A DNA stretch of 56,509 bases. Origin: an uncultured bacterium (lineage in GTDB: Bacteria; Bacillota; Clostridia; Christensenellales; UBA1242). The translations under genes and the position numbers were made by a program. The notes under the pieces were generated by a model that had not been told where the DNA came from, made no database searches, and saw only the letters and a list, made by a program, of their open reading frames with translations. Shown piece by piece: positions 17,004-25,423 of the stretch (position 1 is the first letter of the stretch; each line of letters opens with the position of its first letter). The stretch lies in the NCBI GenBank assembly GCA_949474265.1, contig CASXBC010000005.1, positions 1-56,509 of the forward strand. The letters are read 5' to 3'.

Positions 17004-19103
17004 ATGACAAACAATATATTAAAATTGCAAATAAAGCAAAAAATTTTGGACAATTTTAGTCTTTCTGAAAAACAGAGAGACTTGCTTGACAGATGTTTTG
17101 TTGACGAGATTAATCTGCCAAGACTTGATAATGTCATTGATGTTATGATTGAATATCGTATGGGAGCAGATATTTTGATTCCATATATTCTTTTTCAGTG
17201 CTATAAAACAAATGAGACTTTGGCTATGTCACTTTTGGGGTCTGATTTGACAACTCAAGAGATAAAGTTGTTTGAGACTTTTGTTACTGTCAAAGATGTT
17301 CGTTCTTTTTCAAGAAGTGGAGAGGCAGAAAGCATCAGAAAGATGTTTGTTGCTATCTGCCAAGATATAAGAATTGTAATTGTAAAATTTGCCACTATTT
17401 TGTATGACCTTAAGCTTATTAAGCCTCCAATGAGTCAAGAAGATTCTGATTATGTAAAGCTTGTAAGTGATGTGTTTGCACCACTTGCAGAGAGGCTTGG
17501 TCTTTCTGGTTTTAAGTTTGCATTTGAGGATTTTTCATTCGAACTTTTGGAGCCAAAGGCTTATGAAGAGCTTAAAAATAGTGTTTATCTTAAAAAAGAG
17601 GACAACGAAAAGCAGATTCTTATTACTAAAGAAAAACTTGAAAATGTGCTTGCAGAGCTTGGTATAAAGGGTGAGATACAATATCGTCAGAAGCATTTTG
17701 CAAGCATTTACAAAAAACTTAAATCAAAAGCTGGTTCACTTGAAAACATCTATGACATCATTGCTATGAGAGTGCTGGTAAACTCTATTGAGGACTGCTA
17801 TAGTGTGCTTGGAAAAATCCACTTGATTTACAGACCAATGAGTGGAAGGGTGAAGGATTATATTGCAAATCCAAAACCTAATGGTTATCAAAGTTTGCAC
17901 ACAACCATTATTGCAGAAAACAACAGACCTCTTGAAATTCAAATCAGAACTTTTGAAATGCACAAATTTTCTGAATATGGAATTGCAGCACATTGGATTT
18001 ATAAAGAAAAGCGTGGACAAAACAAGTTTGACCAAAAGATGTCTTGGTTTAGACAAATGATGGAAAACACAGAGGGTTTGTCATCTGATGAGTTTATTGA
18101 AACACTGAAAGTTGACCTTTATTCAGAATCTCTTTTTGTCCAAACTCCAAAAGGAAAGGTTATTGAATTTCCTGTTGGCTCAACAGTGCTTGATTTTGCG
18201 TATGCTATTCATTCAGATGTTGGAAATCAGTGTGTTGGTGCAAAAATCAATGGAAAAATTGTGCCTATCACCAAAGAACTTTCAAATGGTGATGTTTGTG
18301 AGATTTTGACAAACCCAAACAGCAAAGGCCCTTCTAGAGATTGGTTGCTTAAAGTCAAATCTTCAAATGCAAGGGCAAAAATAAGAGCGTTTTTCAAAAG
18401 TGAGCTTAAAGAAGAAAATATTAGAATTGGAAAGCTTGTTTTGGAACAGGCTGTCAAAAACAGTAATGTCAATTTGTCGAGAGCACAAAAAGAAGAGTAT
18501 TTGATGAGAATAGCAAACACAATGATGATTGAAAGTCTTGATGTTTTGTATGCTGAAATTGGTGCAGGAAGTCTTGCGGCAAACGGAATTGTTGGAAGAA
18601 TTATCAATCTTTACAACAAGGATAAATCTTATCAAATCAAAGAAAACACAATTGTTGTCAAGAAGAACAAGGATGGTGTGCTTATTGATGGTGACAGTGG
18701 GCTTTTGGTGAGATATGCTGGCTGTTGTACGCCGGTTACCGGAGATGATATAGTTGGATACATCTCACGTGGTCGGGGTGTGACTATTCACAGAAACACT
18801 TGCCAAAATCTAAAATTTCTTGAGCAGGAGAGACTTATCAAAGCTGAGTGGCAAGAAAATGCAACATCAAGCTTTGTGGCAGTCATAAAAGTCATAACTG
18901 ATAATGTCAACACTGTCATCAATTCACTTAATAATATATCAAGAGAATTAAAGAGCAAGTTGAAAGGCTTTGGCTATAAAGAAATCAAAGGTGAGCTTGT
19001 GTTTGAAATTGTTGTTTTGATTTCAAATAAAAATGAGCTTGAAAGCATAATTAAAGATTTTGAAAATGTCAAATATGTAAGAAAAGTGTTTAGGAGCGAA
19101 TGA
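17004..19103 (+). CDS. rel: RelA/SpoT-family (p)ppGpp synthetase with degenerate hydrolase domain
   Basis: Long Rel protein of the stringent response. The N-terminal ~150 residues should be the HD hydrolase, but no HD pair is found and the usual ADRLHNMR reads ATILYDLK, so (p)ppGpp hydrolysis is probably lost. The synthetase domain is intact: YDIIAMRVLV (about residue 251), RVKDYIANPKPNGYQSLHTT (about 280-299) and LEIQIRT with MHKFSEYGIAAHW (about 310-330). The RxKD motif is the type normally found in bifunctional enzymes. The C-terminal half has TGS (about 370-435, FPVGSTVLDFAYAIH), a helical linker, the Cys-bearing zinc region YAGCCTPVTGDDIVGY (about 571) with IHRNTCQN, and an ACT domain at the end. 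The stop overlaps the next start. Confidence 0.93.
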   Translation: MTNNILKLQIKQKILDNFSLSEKQRDLLDRCFVDEINLPRLDNVIDVMIEYRMGADILIPYILFQCYKTNETLAMSLLGSDLTTQEIKLFETFVTVKDVRSFSRSGEAESIRKMFVAICQDIRIVIVKFATILYDLKLIKPPMSQEDSDYVKLVSDVFAPLAERLGLSGFKFAFEDFSFELLEPKAYEELKNSVYLKKEDNEKQILITKEKLENVLAELGIKGEIQYRQKHFASIYKKLKSKAGSLENIYDIIAMRVLVNSIEDCYSVLGKIHLIYRPMSGRVKDYIANPKPNGYQSLHTTIIAENNRPLEIQIRTFEMHKFSEYGIAAHWIYKEKRGQNKFDQKMSWFRQMMENTEGLSSDEFIETLKVDLYSESLFVQTPKGKVIEFPVGSTVLDFAYAIHSDVGNQCVGAKINGKIVPITKELSNGDVCEILTNPNSKGPSRDWLLKVKSSNARAKIRAFFKSELKEENIRIGKLVLEQAVKNSNVNLSRAQKEEYLMRIANTMMIESLDVLYAEIGAGSLAANGIVGRIINLYNKDKSYQIKENTIVVKKNKDGVLIDGDSGLLVRYAGCCTPVTGDDIVGYISRGRGVTIHRNTCQNLKFLEQERLIKAEWQENATSSFVAVIKVITDNVNTVINSLNNISRELKSKLKGFGYKEIKGELVFEIVVLISNKNELESIIKDFENVKYVRKVFRSE

Positions 19104-20503
19104 TGAAAATCTCTTGTCAAACTGAAGATTTTGAAAAAGATATGCAAGATTTGGTTAATCTGTTTTATTCAGAGGCAGATGAAACTTTTTCATTGTCACA
19201 TAGTTTCAGTTTGACAGGCAATGATGTTGAAAGTGAAATCAAGGTTTGTGAGAGTGGTGAGAGCTTTTTTAAAGTGTTCTCAGTGCCAAAAGAGTTTGAT
19301 GAACTTAGAAAAAAAAGTTTTCTTAAACGCAGTTTTAAAAATCAGCTTTATGAGTTTTTAAACAAAAAAACAGGCAAGAGTTTGCCTTGGGGCTCACTTA
19401 CAGGTGTTAGACCAACAAAGTTTGCTCGTGACTTGGTCGAAAGAGGAGAAATGAAAGCTCACTTGATTTCGGAAACACTTGTCAGGGATTATTTTGTGTC
19501 AATGGAAAAAGCAAAACTGACTGTTCAAATTTTAAATAATCAAAAGTGTATTATCAAAAACGACAAGTTGGTTGACCTCTTTATAAACATTCCTATTTGT
19601 CCAACAAGATGCAATTATTGCTCATTTATTTCAAACGAGCTTTGGACTGTCAAAGATAAAGTTGAAACTTATCTTGAGTGTGTCTTTAAAGAGTTGGAAG
19701 CGGTCAAAAATTTGGTTGCAGAGAAGGCTTATGTTGTTAGGACAATCTACATTGGAGGAGGAACTCCCACGGTTCTTACCGCAGAACAACTTGAAAGGCT
19801 TTTGTCGAAAATTAATTATCCTGTTTCAGAGTTTACTGTGGAGTGTGGAAGAGCAGACACGATTACAAGAGAAAAGCTTGAAGTTTTGAAAAGGCATGGA
19901 GTAACACGCATTTCAATAAATCCTCAAACTTTCTGTGAAGCGACCTTAAAACGTATTGGAAGAAAGACAACAAACAAACAAGTTTTTGATGCTTATATGT
20001 TGGCAATGGAGTTTGACTTTGTGGTCAACATGGACCTTATTGCAGGGCTTTCGGAAGAACGACTTGGAATTTTTAAAAGGACACTCTCTACCACACTTGA
20101 ACTTTATCCGCACAACATCACTGTCCACACCCTGTCAGTGAAGAATGCTGCACAAATTCGGGGGCAGGAGATGAAATATCAAAGTGATGTGCCTAAGATG
20201 GTTAAGCATGCGGAGAAAACTTTGCTTGAAAATGGATATAAGCCATATTATCTTTACAGACAAAAACATCAGGTTGGAGGACTTGAGAATGTTGGCTATT
20301 GCAGAGATGAAAATGTGTGCATATTTAATGTTGACAGCATGGAGGACGTTTCGTCTGTGATTGCTGTGGGGGCAGGGGCGATTTCAAAGAGGGTGTTTAA
20401 TATTGAAAACCGAATTGAGCGACAACCAAACTGTAAATTTATTACGGATTACATTGAACGCATAGATGAAATGATAGAAAAAAAAGTTAAGTTTTTCAGT
20501 TGA
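19103..20503 (+). CDS. hemZ: HemZ-type radical SAM oxidoreductase (coproporphyrinogen dehydrogenase family)
   Basis: Radical SAM enzyme of the HemN/HemZ family. The 4Fe-4S motif CPTRCNYC (C-x3-C-x2-C) lies at about residue 165 within FINIPICPTRCNYCSF. A SAM-binding stretch, YIGGGTPTVLTAEQLERLL, and ISINPQTF and NMDLIAGLSEE follow as in HemN. The N-terminal ~150 residues, with SLPWGSLTGVRPTKFARDLV, are typical of HemZ rather than HemN or HemW. Family members were named for oxygen-independent haem synthesis, but their in vivo substrate is uncertain, and no other haem gene is in the window. The start is ATG 19103 (AGGAG 6 bases upstream), overlapping the rel stop; an ATG 3 bases earlier is too close. 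It forms the end of the recJ-rel-hemZ run. Confidence 0.9.
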   Translation: MKISCQTEDFEKDMQDLVNLFYSEADETFSLSHSFSLTGNDVESEIKVCESGESFFKVFSVPKEFDELRKKSFLKRSFKNQLYEFLNKKTGKSLPWGSLTGVRPTKFARDLVERGEMKAHLISETLVRDYFVSMEKAKLTVQILNNQKCIIKNDKLVDLFINIPICPTRCNYCSFISNELWTVKDKVETYLECVFKELEAVKNLVAEKAYVVRTIYIGGGTPTVLTAEQLERLLSKINYPVSEFTVECGRADTITREKLEVLKRHGVTRISINPQTFCEATLKRIGRKTTNKQVFDAYMLAMEFDFVVNMDLIAGLSEERLGIFKRTLSTTLELYPHNITVHTLSVKNAAQIRGQEMKYQSDVPKMVKHAEKTLLENGYKPYYLYRQKHQVGGLENVGYCRDENVCIFNVDSMEDVSSVIAVGAGAISKRVFNIENRIERQPNCKFITDYIERIDEMIEKKVKFFS

Positions 20504-20539
20504 TGCACATTATGCAATTTTGTGAAAACTTAACTTTTT
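20481..20539. terminator. Bidirectional terminator between hemZ and the minus-strand pair
   Basis: 15-base perfect arms AAAAAGTTAAGTTTT (20481-20495, inside the end of hemZ) and AAAACTTAACTTTTT (20525-20539) with a 29-base loop. T-runs are present in both directions. Confidence 0.7.
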
Positions 20540-20551
20540 ATAAAAATCATA

Positions 20552-20791
20552 TTATTGTTGGCAAATGAGTTTTAGATAAAGCTCCTTTGCCTTTTCTTTT
20601 TCAAAATCCAAATCCATCAAAACATTGATTGCTGTGTCGGCTGAAACTGAAATAAAAAACTCGTCGCCGTCCTTCAAAAAAGAAGAAATTGTTGTGAAAA
20701 TAAGCATTTTTTTCTTATTTTCTTTAAATAACTCAAGTTTTTTATCACATCTTTTTTTGAGTTCGTTTATGATTTCTTGCTTATTTTGCAT
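20552..20791 (-). CDS. Small hypothetical protein, 79 aa
   Basis: I recognise no family. It is a helical, Lys/Glu-rich soluble protein with a middle hydrophobic stretch (MLIFTTISSFLKDGDEFFIS) too polar to be a membrane helix. AAGGAG lies 6 bases before its ATG. Its start overlaps the end of the upstream transglutaminase-like gene by 11 bases, so the two are translationally coupled, and the small protein may be a partner or inhibitor of the larger one. This is inference from layout only. Confidence 0.7.
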   Translation of the reverse strand: MQNKQEIINELKKRCDKKLELFKENKKKMLIFTTISSFLKDGDEFFISVSADTAINVLMDLDFEKEKAKELYLKLICQQ

Positions 20792-21851
20792 TTTTTACTC
20801 CTTGAATTGTGATGTAATTTGGAGATAATGATGTGGCTTTATTCATCATTGGGGAGCCGTTTCTTTTTAAAAAACTTTCGGAAATAACTTTAGCGTGCAT
20901 TGAATTTGTTTTGAATAAAAGCTCATCACGTGTGGTTTGTTTTATTGTTTTGTCTTTTAAAGATATTTCATAAATTTCCAGAGCATCAAAATTTTCTTCG
21001 CCTACATTATTTCTATAACCCTTTTCATTTACAAAAAAATATTCTTTCAATTCTCCATCTTCGTAAATGAATGTTGAGTCCACATATTTTGTATCATTTG
21101 AATATGTTTTATCAGAAAATAGGTTTTTATATGTTTCAGTGATAAAAGAAAGTGTTTCAAGAGAATAACTTGGAGCCTCTTGTATTGAAGCTAAAAACAA
21201 GTCACATTTTTCCCTAAAAGTTAAATTGTTGTATGTTTTTTCACTTGTTTTTAGGTTTTTATAAATTCTTTCTTTCATTTGTTTTTTAGCAATTTTTAAT
21301 TTTTCTTCCTCTAAGAGCTTGTAAAATTTTTCACTTTCCTCAGGGCTGTTTCCGCTGAACTGTTCTTTCCAACCTTGAAGCTGATGATAACCAAATTTTG
21401 CAAGACACAAATCCATGTCAAGTCCTTTTGATGCGTCTATTTCAAGTCTAACGCCATCAATGCAACATTCAATAGAGGTGTGTGAAGTGTAAAAATCATC
21501 ATATTTTATTTTTAAATTTTCACGAAAATCCTCTTCAGTAATCAGACCTCTGTCATAAAGAATATAACTATAAATTGCAGTGAAAACGAAGCAAACAACA
21601 TCTTTATTTTTTTCTCCGTCGACAGTTTCAACATAAGAGAGTTTTGACATTCTTTTTTTTGTTGGAGAGAAAGGAGAATTATATAAACTATCTTCAATAA
21701 AATATTCAATTGAATAGCAAAGTTTTTTGCATAGGCGAGTGTAGATATGTCGAGCTTCTTCAAGAGGAGTAGCATTTTCTGGAACTTCTGAAACTGCATA
21801 ATTATATAATTTTTCATTAACTTTGTATCTGTCAAACTCGACTTTTTCCAT
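20781..21851 (-). CDS. Transglutaminase-like cysteine protein (predicted), cytosolic
   Basis: 356-aa soluble protein without signal peptide. The N-terminal part reads like a transglutaminase-like domain: a helical start (LEEARHIYTRLCKKLCYSIE), then a Cys at the head of a long helix (VVCFVFTAIYSYILYDRGL, about residues 85-103), and HTSIECCIDGVRLEIDAS (about 124-141), which gives the His and Asp of a Cys-His-Asp triad in the expected strand order. The domain assignment is my inference from motif order. The remaining ~200 residues are helical with no recognised domain. It has GAGG ahead of the ATG, a good promoter (TTGACT-17-TAAAAT) and a coupled 79-aa gene downstream. The substrate is unknown. 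Confidence 0.6.
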   Translation of the reverse strand: MEKVEFDRYKVNEKLYNYAVSEVPENATPLEEARHIYTRLCKKLCYSIEYFIEDSLYNSPFSPTKKRMSKLSYVETVDGEKNKDVVCFVFTAIYSYILYDRGLITEEDFRENLKIKYDDFYTSHTSIECCIDGVRLEIDASKGLDMDLCLAKFGYHQLQGWKEQFSGNSPEESEKFYKLLEEEKLKIAKKQMKERIYKNLKTSEKTYNNLTFREKCDLFLASIQEAPSYSLETLSFITETYKNLFSDKTYSNDTKYVDSTFIYEDGELKEYFFVNEKGYRNNVGEENFDALEIYEISLKDKTIKQTTRDELLFKTNSMHAKVISESFLKRNGSPMMNKATSLSPNYITIQGVKNAK

Positions 21852-21880
21852 TTTTAAGTACCTCGATAAATTTCTGTTTT

Positions 21881-21909
21881 ATTTTAGCATTTTTAGTCAC
21901 TATAGTCAA
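21881..21909 (-). promoter_or_regulatory. Promoter of the transglutaminase-like operon
   Basis: Minus strand TTGACT (21904-21909), 17-base spacer with TGC before TAAAAT (21881-21886). Confidence 0.7.
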
Positions 21910-21974
21910 TAGCAATTTTTCTTGTCGCTACTAAATATTTTGTAGAAAATGAGGGTTTATTTTTTGAGAAATGC

Positions 21975-22003
21975 TTTACATTCTGTTTGCAATATGCTAT
22001 ACT
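21975..22003 (+). promoter_or_regulatory. Promoter of rpsO-pnp
   Basis: TTTACA at 21975-21980, 17-base spacer ending TGC (extended -10), TATACT at 21998-22003. Confidence 0.75.
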
Positions 22004-22009
22004 TACAAA

Positions 22010-22095
22010 GTCGATGAAACTTTTGCGAGGTTTTATGGAGACCTTTGACCTTTTGCTTCGCTTAAGCTAAAAAATAACAATGAAGGAGAAACAAA
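22010..22095 (+). promoter_or_regulatory. rpsO leader, possible S15 autoregulatory site
   Basis: An untranslated leader of about 85 bases precedes rpsO, longer than other leaders in the window. It can fold into AGGT-TTTATGGAG-ACCT and GCTT-CGCTT-AAGC hairpins before the GGAG. S15 represses its own mRNA in many bacteria through varied leader structures; assignment here rests only on position and folding. Confidence 0.35.
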
Positions 22096-22359
22096 ATGCA
22101 ATCTAAATCAGAAATTATTGCAAAATACAAACAATCTGAAAAAGATACCGGCTCTGTTCAAGTTCAAATCGCTCTTCTTACAGAGAGAATTAATCACTTG
22201 ACAGAACACTTGAAGGCTAATCACAACGACAACCATTCAAGACGTGGACTTTTGAAGATGGTTGGTAAGAGAAAAGGCTTCTTGCAATATCTTAAAGACC
22301 AAGATATTGAAGCTTATAGAAAACTCATTGCTGACCTTGGAATTAGAGAAATTAAATAA
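22096..22359 (+). CDS. rpsO: 30S ribosomal protein S15
   Basis: 87-aa primary rRNA-binding protein of the small-subunit platform, binding 16S rRNA and contacting 23S in a bridge. Diagnostic segments: [40 protein letters not shown] (the rRNA-contacting loop) and [10 protein letters not shown]. Length is standard. GAAGGAG lies 7 bases before ATG. It is followed by pnp, the classical rpsO-pnp order, with an attenuator-type hairpin between them. Confidence 0.98.
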   Translation: MQSKSEIIAKYKQSEKDTGSVQVQIALLTERINHLTEHLKANHNDNHSRRGLLKMVGKRKGFLQYLKDQDIEAYRKLIADLGIREIK

Positions 22360-22362
22360 ATG

Positions 22363-22390
22363 AAAGGGGAGCATTTTTTCGCTCCCTTTT
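22363..22390 (+). terminator. Intercistronic hairpin between rpsO and pnp
   Basis: GGGAGC-ATTTTTTC-GCTCCC followed by TTTTT. It probably lets only part of transcription through to pnp, because no separate pnp promoter is evident in the 56-base gap. Confidence 0.8.
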
Positions 22391-22415
22391 TGTTTAAATT
22401 TTAAAAGGAGACTTT

Positions 22416-24569
22416 ATGGAACAAAAATTTACAATTAATATTGCTGGCAGAGATGTGATTTTTGAAACAGGAAAATACTGCATGCAATCAAATGGAACAT
22501 GTATGGTTAGAAGTGGTGACACAGTTGTTATGGTCAATGTAACAATGTCAAAAGCTCCAAAGCCAGGCATTGATTTCTTCCCTCTTTCTGTTGAATATCA
22601 AGAAAAAATGTATTCAGTAGGAAAAATCCCAGGAGGTTTTAAAAAGCGTGAAGGAAAGCCAAGTGACAAGGCTATTCTTGTTTCAAGACTTATTGACAGA
22701 CCACTTCGTCCGCTTTTTCCAAAAGGATTTTATCATGATGTTGTCGTTGTGGCAACAGCACTTTCAATTGACCCAGATGTAAATCCAGAACCACTTGCTA
22801 TGCTTGGCTCTTCATTTGCACTTTCAATTTCAGATATTCCTTTCCTTGGACCTACAGGTGCTGTGCAAGTTGGACTTGTTGATGGAAAGTTTGTCATCAA
22901 CCCTGACCAAGAACAAAGAGAGAAAAGTGAACTCAACCTTACTGTAAGCGGAACAGATGAAGCTGTGCTTATGATTGAAGGTGGAGCAAACGAAGTTCCT
23001 GAACAACAATTTCTTGATGCAATCATGTTTGCACATGAAGAAATCAAAAAAATATGCAAAGAACTTAAGAAAATCAAAGCTGAAATTGGTCAGCCTGTAA
23101 ATCCTAAAATCACATATTACACAATTCCAGAAGAATTGGACAGTGCTGTCAGAGCTTATGCTGACAAGAAATATGATTATGTGCTTGAAGAATTTGACAG
23201 ACATGAAAGAGAAAGAAGAGAAGAAGAGGCAAAAGCTGAAATTCTTGAACATTTTGCAGAAATTTTCCCTGAATCAGAAAAACAGATTTCTGATGTTTTG
23301 TACAAAGTTAAGAAAGAAAAAGTTAGAGCAAAGATTTTGAATGATGGCGTTCGTCCAGACGGAAGAAAGCTTGAGGAAATCAGACCTATTTGGTGTGAGG
23401 TTGGCATTTTGCCAAGAGTGCATGGAAGTGCTGTGTTTACAAGAGGTGAAACTCAAGTTTTGTCAGCTCTTACACTTGGAACTGTTTCTGATGTTCAAAA
23501 GCTCGAAGGTCTTGATGATGAAGATGTAAACAGATATGTTCATCACTACAACATGCCACCTTATGCAACAGGCGAGGCAATGATGATAAGAAGCACAGGA
23601 AGAAGAGAAATTGGACATGGTGCACTTGCTGAAAGAGCTCTTGAACCTGTTGTTCCAAAAGAAGATGTTTTCCCTTATGCTCTTAGAATTGTAAGTGAAG
23701 TGCTTTCTTCAAATGGTTCGTCTTCAATGGCAAGTGTTTGTGGCTCTACTCTTGCACTTATGGATGGCGGTGTGCCTATCAAAGCTCCTGTTTCAGGCAT
23801 CGCTATGGGACTTATTAAAGATGAAAACAGTAATAAAGTTGCTGTGCTTTCTGATATTCAAGGACTTGAGGACTTCCTTGGTGATATGGACTTTAAAGTT
23901 ACAGGAACAGCAAAGGGTGTTACTGCAATCCAAATGGATATTAAGATTAAAGGCATTGATAAGGCTATTTTGACAGAGGCACTTGAAAGAGCAAAAATTG
24001 GAAGAATGTATATTATGGATAAACTTCTTGCTTGCATCAGTGAGCCTAGAAAAGAACTTTCTCCTTATGCTCCAAAAATTATCACTTTCACAATTGACCC
24101 AGACAAAATCAAAGATGTTATTGGTTCTGGTGGAAAGGTTATCAACAAGATTATTGATGAAACAGGCGTTAAGATTGATATTGAAGATGACGGAACAGTA
24201 TTCATTGCTTCTTGTGATGCTGAAATGAATGAAAAAGCAAAGAAAATCATTCTTTCAATCACAGAAGATGTTGAAGTTGGTGATGTGTATGATGGTAAAG
24301 TTGTGCGTATCATGACATTCGGTGCCTTTGTTGACCTTGGTGGTGGAAAAGAAGGCATGATTCACATCTCAAAACTTTCAAATAAGAGAGTAGACAAAGT
24401 TGAAGATGTTGTGAAGATTGGTGACAGCGTTGAAGTTGAAGTCATCAAGATTGATGAGAAAGGCAGAGTTGACCTCAAGCGTATCATTCCTAAGGAAGAG
24501 CTTGAAGAATCTGAAAAGCCTGCAAAAGCAACAAAAACTGTAAAGTCTGAAAAAAAAGATGAAGAATAA
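22416..24569 (+). CDS. pnp: Polyribonucleotide nucleotidyltransferase (PNPase)
   Basis: Phosphorolytic 3'-to-5' exoribonuclease, a trimer of RNA decay. The first RNase PH-like domain contains SRLIDRPLRPLFPKGF (about residues 85-100). A helical linker follows, then the catalytic second PH domain (about 310-540), with RTRGETQ-like FTRGETQVLSALTLG and the catalytic-Asp segment DIQGLEDFLGDMDFKVTG. The KH domain has IGSGGKVINKIIDETG (about 570), and the S1 domain has YDGKVVRIMTFGAFVDLGGG (about 625). The 717-aa length is normal, and the tail is Lys/Glu-rich. AAAAGGAG precedes ATG. It is transcribed from the rpsO promoter through a leaky hairpin. Confidence 0.98.
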   Translation: MEQKFTINIAGRDVIFETGKYCMQSNGTCMVRSGDTVVMVNVTMSKAPKPGIDFFPLSVEYQEKMYSVGKIPGGFKKREGKPSDKAILVSRLIDRPLRPLFPKGFYHDVVVVATALSIDPDVNPEPLAMLGSSFALSISDIPFLGPTGAVQVGLVDGKFVINPDQEQREKSELNLTVSGTDEAVLMIEGGANEVPEQQFLDAIMFAHEEIKKICKELKKIKAEIGQPVNPKITYYTIPEELDSAVRAYADKKYDYVLEEFDRHERERREEEAKAEILEHFAEIFPESEKQISDVLYKVKKEKVRAKILNDGVRPDGRKLEEIRPIWCEVGILPRVHGSAVFTRGETQVLSALTLGTVSDVQKLEGLDDEDVNRYVHHYNMPPYATGEAMMIRSTGRREIGHGALAERALEPVVPKEDVFPYALRIVSEVLSSNGSSSMASVCGSTLALMDGGVPIKAPVSGIAMGLIKDENSNKVAVLSDIQGLEDFLGDMDFKVTGTAKGVTAIQMDIKIKGIDKAILTEALERAKIGRMYIMDKLLACISEPRKELSPYAPKIITFTIDPDKIKDVIGSGGKVINKIIDETGVKIDIEDDGTVFIASCDAEMNEKAKKIILSITEDVEVGDVYDGKVVRIMTFGAFVDLGGGKEGMIHISKLSNKRVDKVEDVVKIGDSVEVEVIKIDEKGRVDLKRIIPKEELEESEKPAKATKTVKSEKKDEE

Positions 24570-24597
24570 GTATTTTGATTAATAACATTTAAAAATG

Positions 24598-24627
24598 AAA
24601 AAACTGCATCAGTGGTGCAGTTTTTTT
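24598..24627. terminator. Bidirectional terminator after pnp
   Basis: AAAAAACTGCA-TCAGTGG-TGCAGTTTTTT with T-runs on both strands, between convergent pnp and the GNAT gene. Confidence 0.88.
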
Positions 24628-24635
24628 ATTAGTAT

Positions 24636-25265
24636 TTAGTTTTTTTCAACAATAGTATTTTTGTGAATTATTGGTTGTTTAGATAAAAACTTGTTTGCAT
24701 ACATTTTGCCATCACAAGCATCAAACTCTTTTATGAAACCATTTTTCATATAGAAATTTTTTGTTCCGGTTTGAAACTTTCCATAAGGGGCATAGTGTGC
24801 ATACATCATATAGCGGTCATTTGCAATTGCAAATGCTTCCACAACTTTAAGCATTGCGGAGCCAAGACCAACTTTGAAATATTCCTCATTTTTTATTTCA
24901 ATGCTCTCTAAATAGCATTTGGCAAATTTGAGAGGAAAAAGTTTGTCTATGCCATGAGTTTTGAAAATGAGGATATTATTTTTTATGTTGTAATTTGGCA
25001 AATCCTTTTTCTTTAAAAACAATTCAGAGGTTTTGGGCGTTTTTTCAATCCCACCAAAATATTGTGCGTTTTTCAATATTTCATTTTCTGAAAGATGTCT
25101 TTGAAAAAGTCTTTCTATATCAAAATAGCAAACCGCAACAACATTTCTTTCCTCGCTATCACAGTCATAAGCCCTAACAATATAAGAAGTTGTGTCGTCA
25201 GACACAAACTCTAAAAAAGCATGTTTTCCACCAAAAAGTTCAATCCTTTTAAGTCCTTGTTCCAT
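24636..25265 (-). CDS. GNAT-fold acetyltransferase-like protein
   Basis: 209-aa soluble protein. The C-terminal half carries GNAT features: a strand with KCYLESIEIK, the acetyl-CoA loop and helix (VGLGSAMLKVVEAFAIAN, about residues 125-143), and the late motif FYMKNGF (about 175). The N-terminal half is less clear. The start is placed at ATG 25265 rather than the further upstream ATG at 25325, because a complete promoter (TTGAAA-17-TATAAT with TGC before the -10) lies at 25272-25300, inside the longer reading frame. That leaves only 6 bases between the -10 box and ATG, so the mRNA would be leaderless. The substrate is unknown. Confidence 0.65.
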   Translation of the reverse strand: MEQGLKRIELFGGKHAFLEFVSDDTTSYIVRAYDCDSEERNVVAVCYFDIERLFQRHLSENEILKNAQYFGGIEKTPKTSELFLKKKDLPNYNIKNNILIFKTHGIDKLFPLKFAKCYLESIEIKNEEYFKVGLGSAMLKVVEAFAIANDRYMMYAHYAPYGKFQTGTKNFYMKNGFIKEFDACDGKMYANKFLSKQPIIHKNTIVEKN

Positions 25266-25271
25266 AATTTT

Positions 25272-25300
25272 ATTATAGCATGGCTTAACAGATTTTTCAA
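25272..25300 (-). promoter_or_regulatory. Promoter of the GNAT gene, leaderless type
   Basis: Minus strand TTGAAA (25295-25300), 17-base spacer ending TGC, TATAAT (25272-25277), then AAAATT and ATG. Confidence 0.8.
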
Positions 25301-25398
25301 TACCATATTTTTGAGAAGAGACCATATCTCAATTTCTTTTTTATTCTTCGGTATCCTATTTTTGATATTATCAAGGTTATTAATTTGAATATTCAATA

Positions 25399-25423
25399 AA
25401 AAACAGGCATTATGCCTGTTTTT
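25399..25423 (-). terminator. Terminator of the ferritin-like gene
   Basis: Arms AAAAACAGGCAT and ATGCCTGTTTTT around one base. On the minus strand it overlaps the stop codon of the ferritin-like gene. Confidence 0.85.

Noticed and set aside
22733..24358. Several long minus-strand and alternative frames over pnp
   Set aside because: Low-complexity Ser/Phe-rich translations opposite a well-conserved gene.
25266..25325. Longer N-terminus for the GNAT protein
   Set aside because: The extra 20 codons contain a complete promoter ending 6 bases before the internal ATG.
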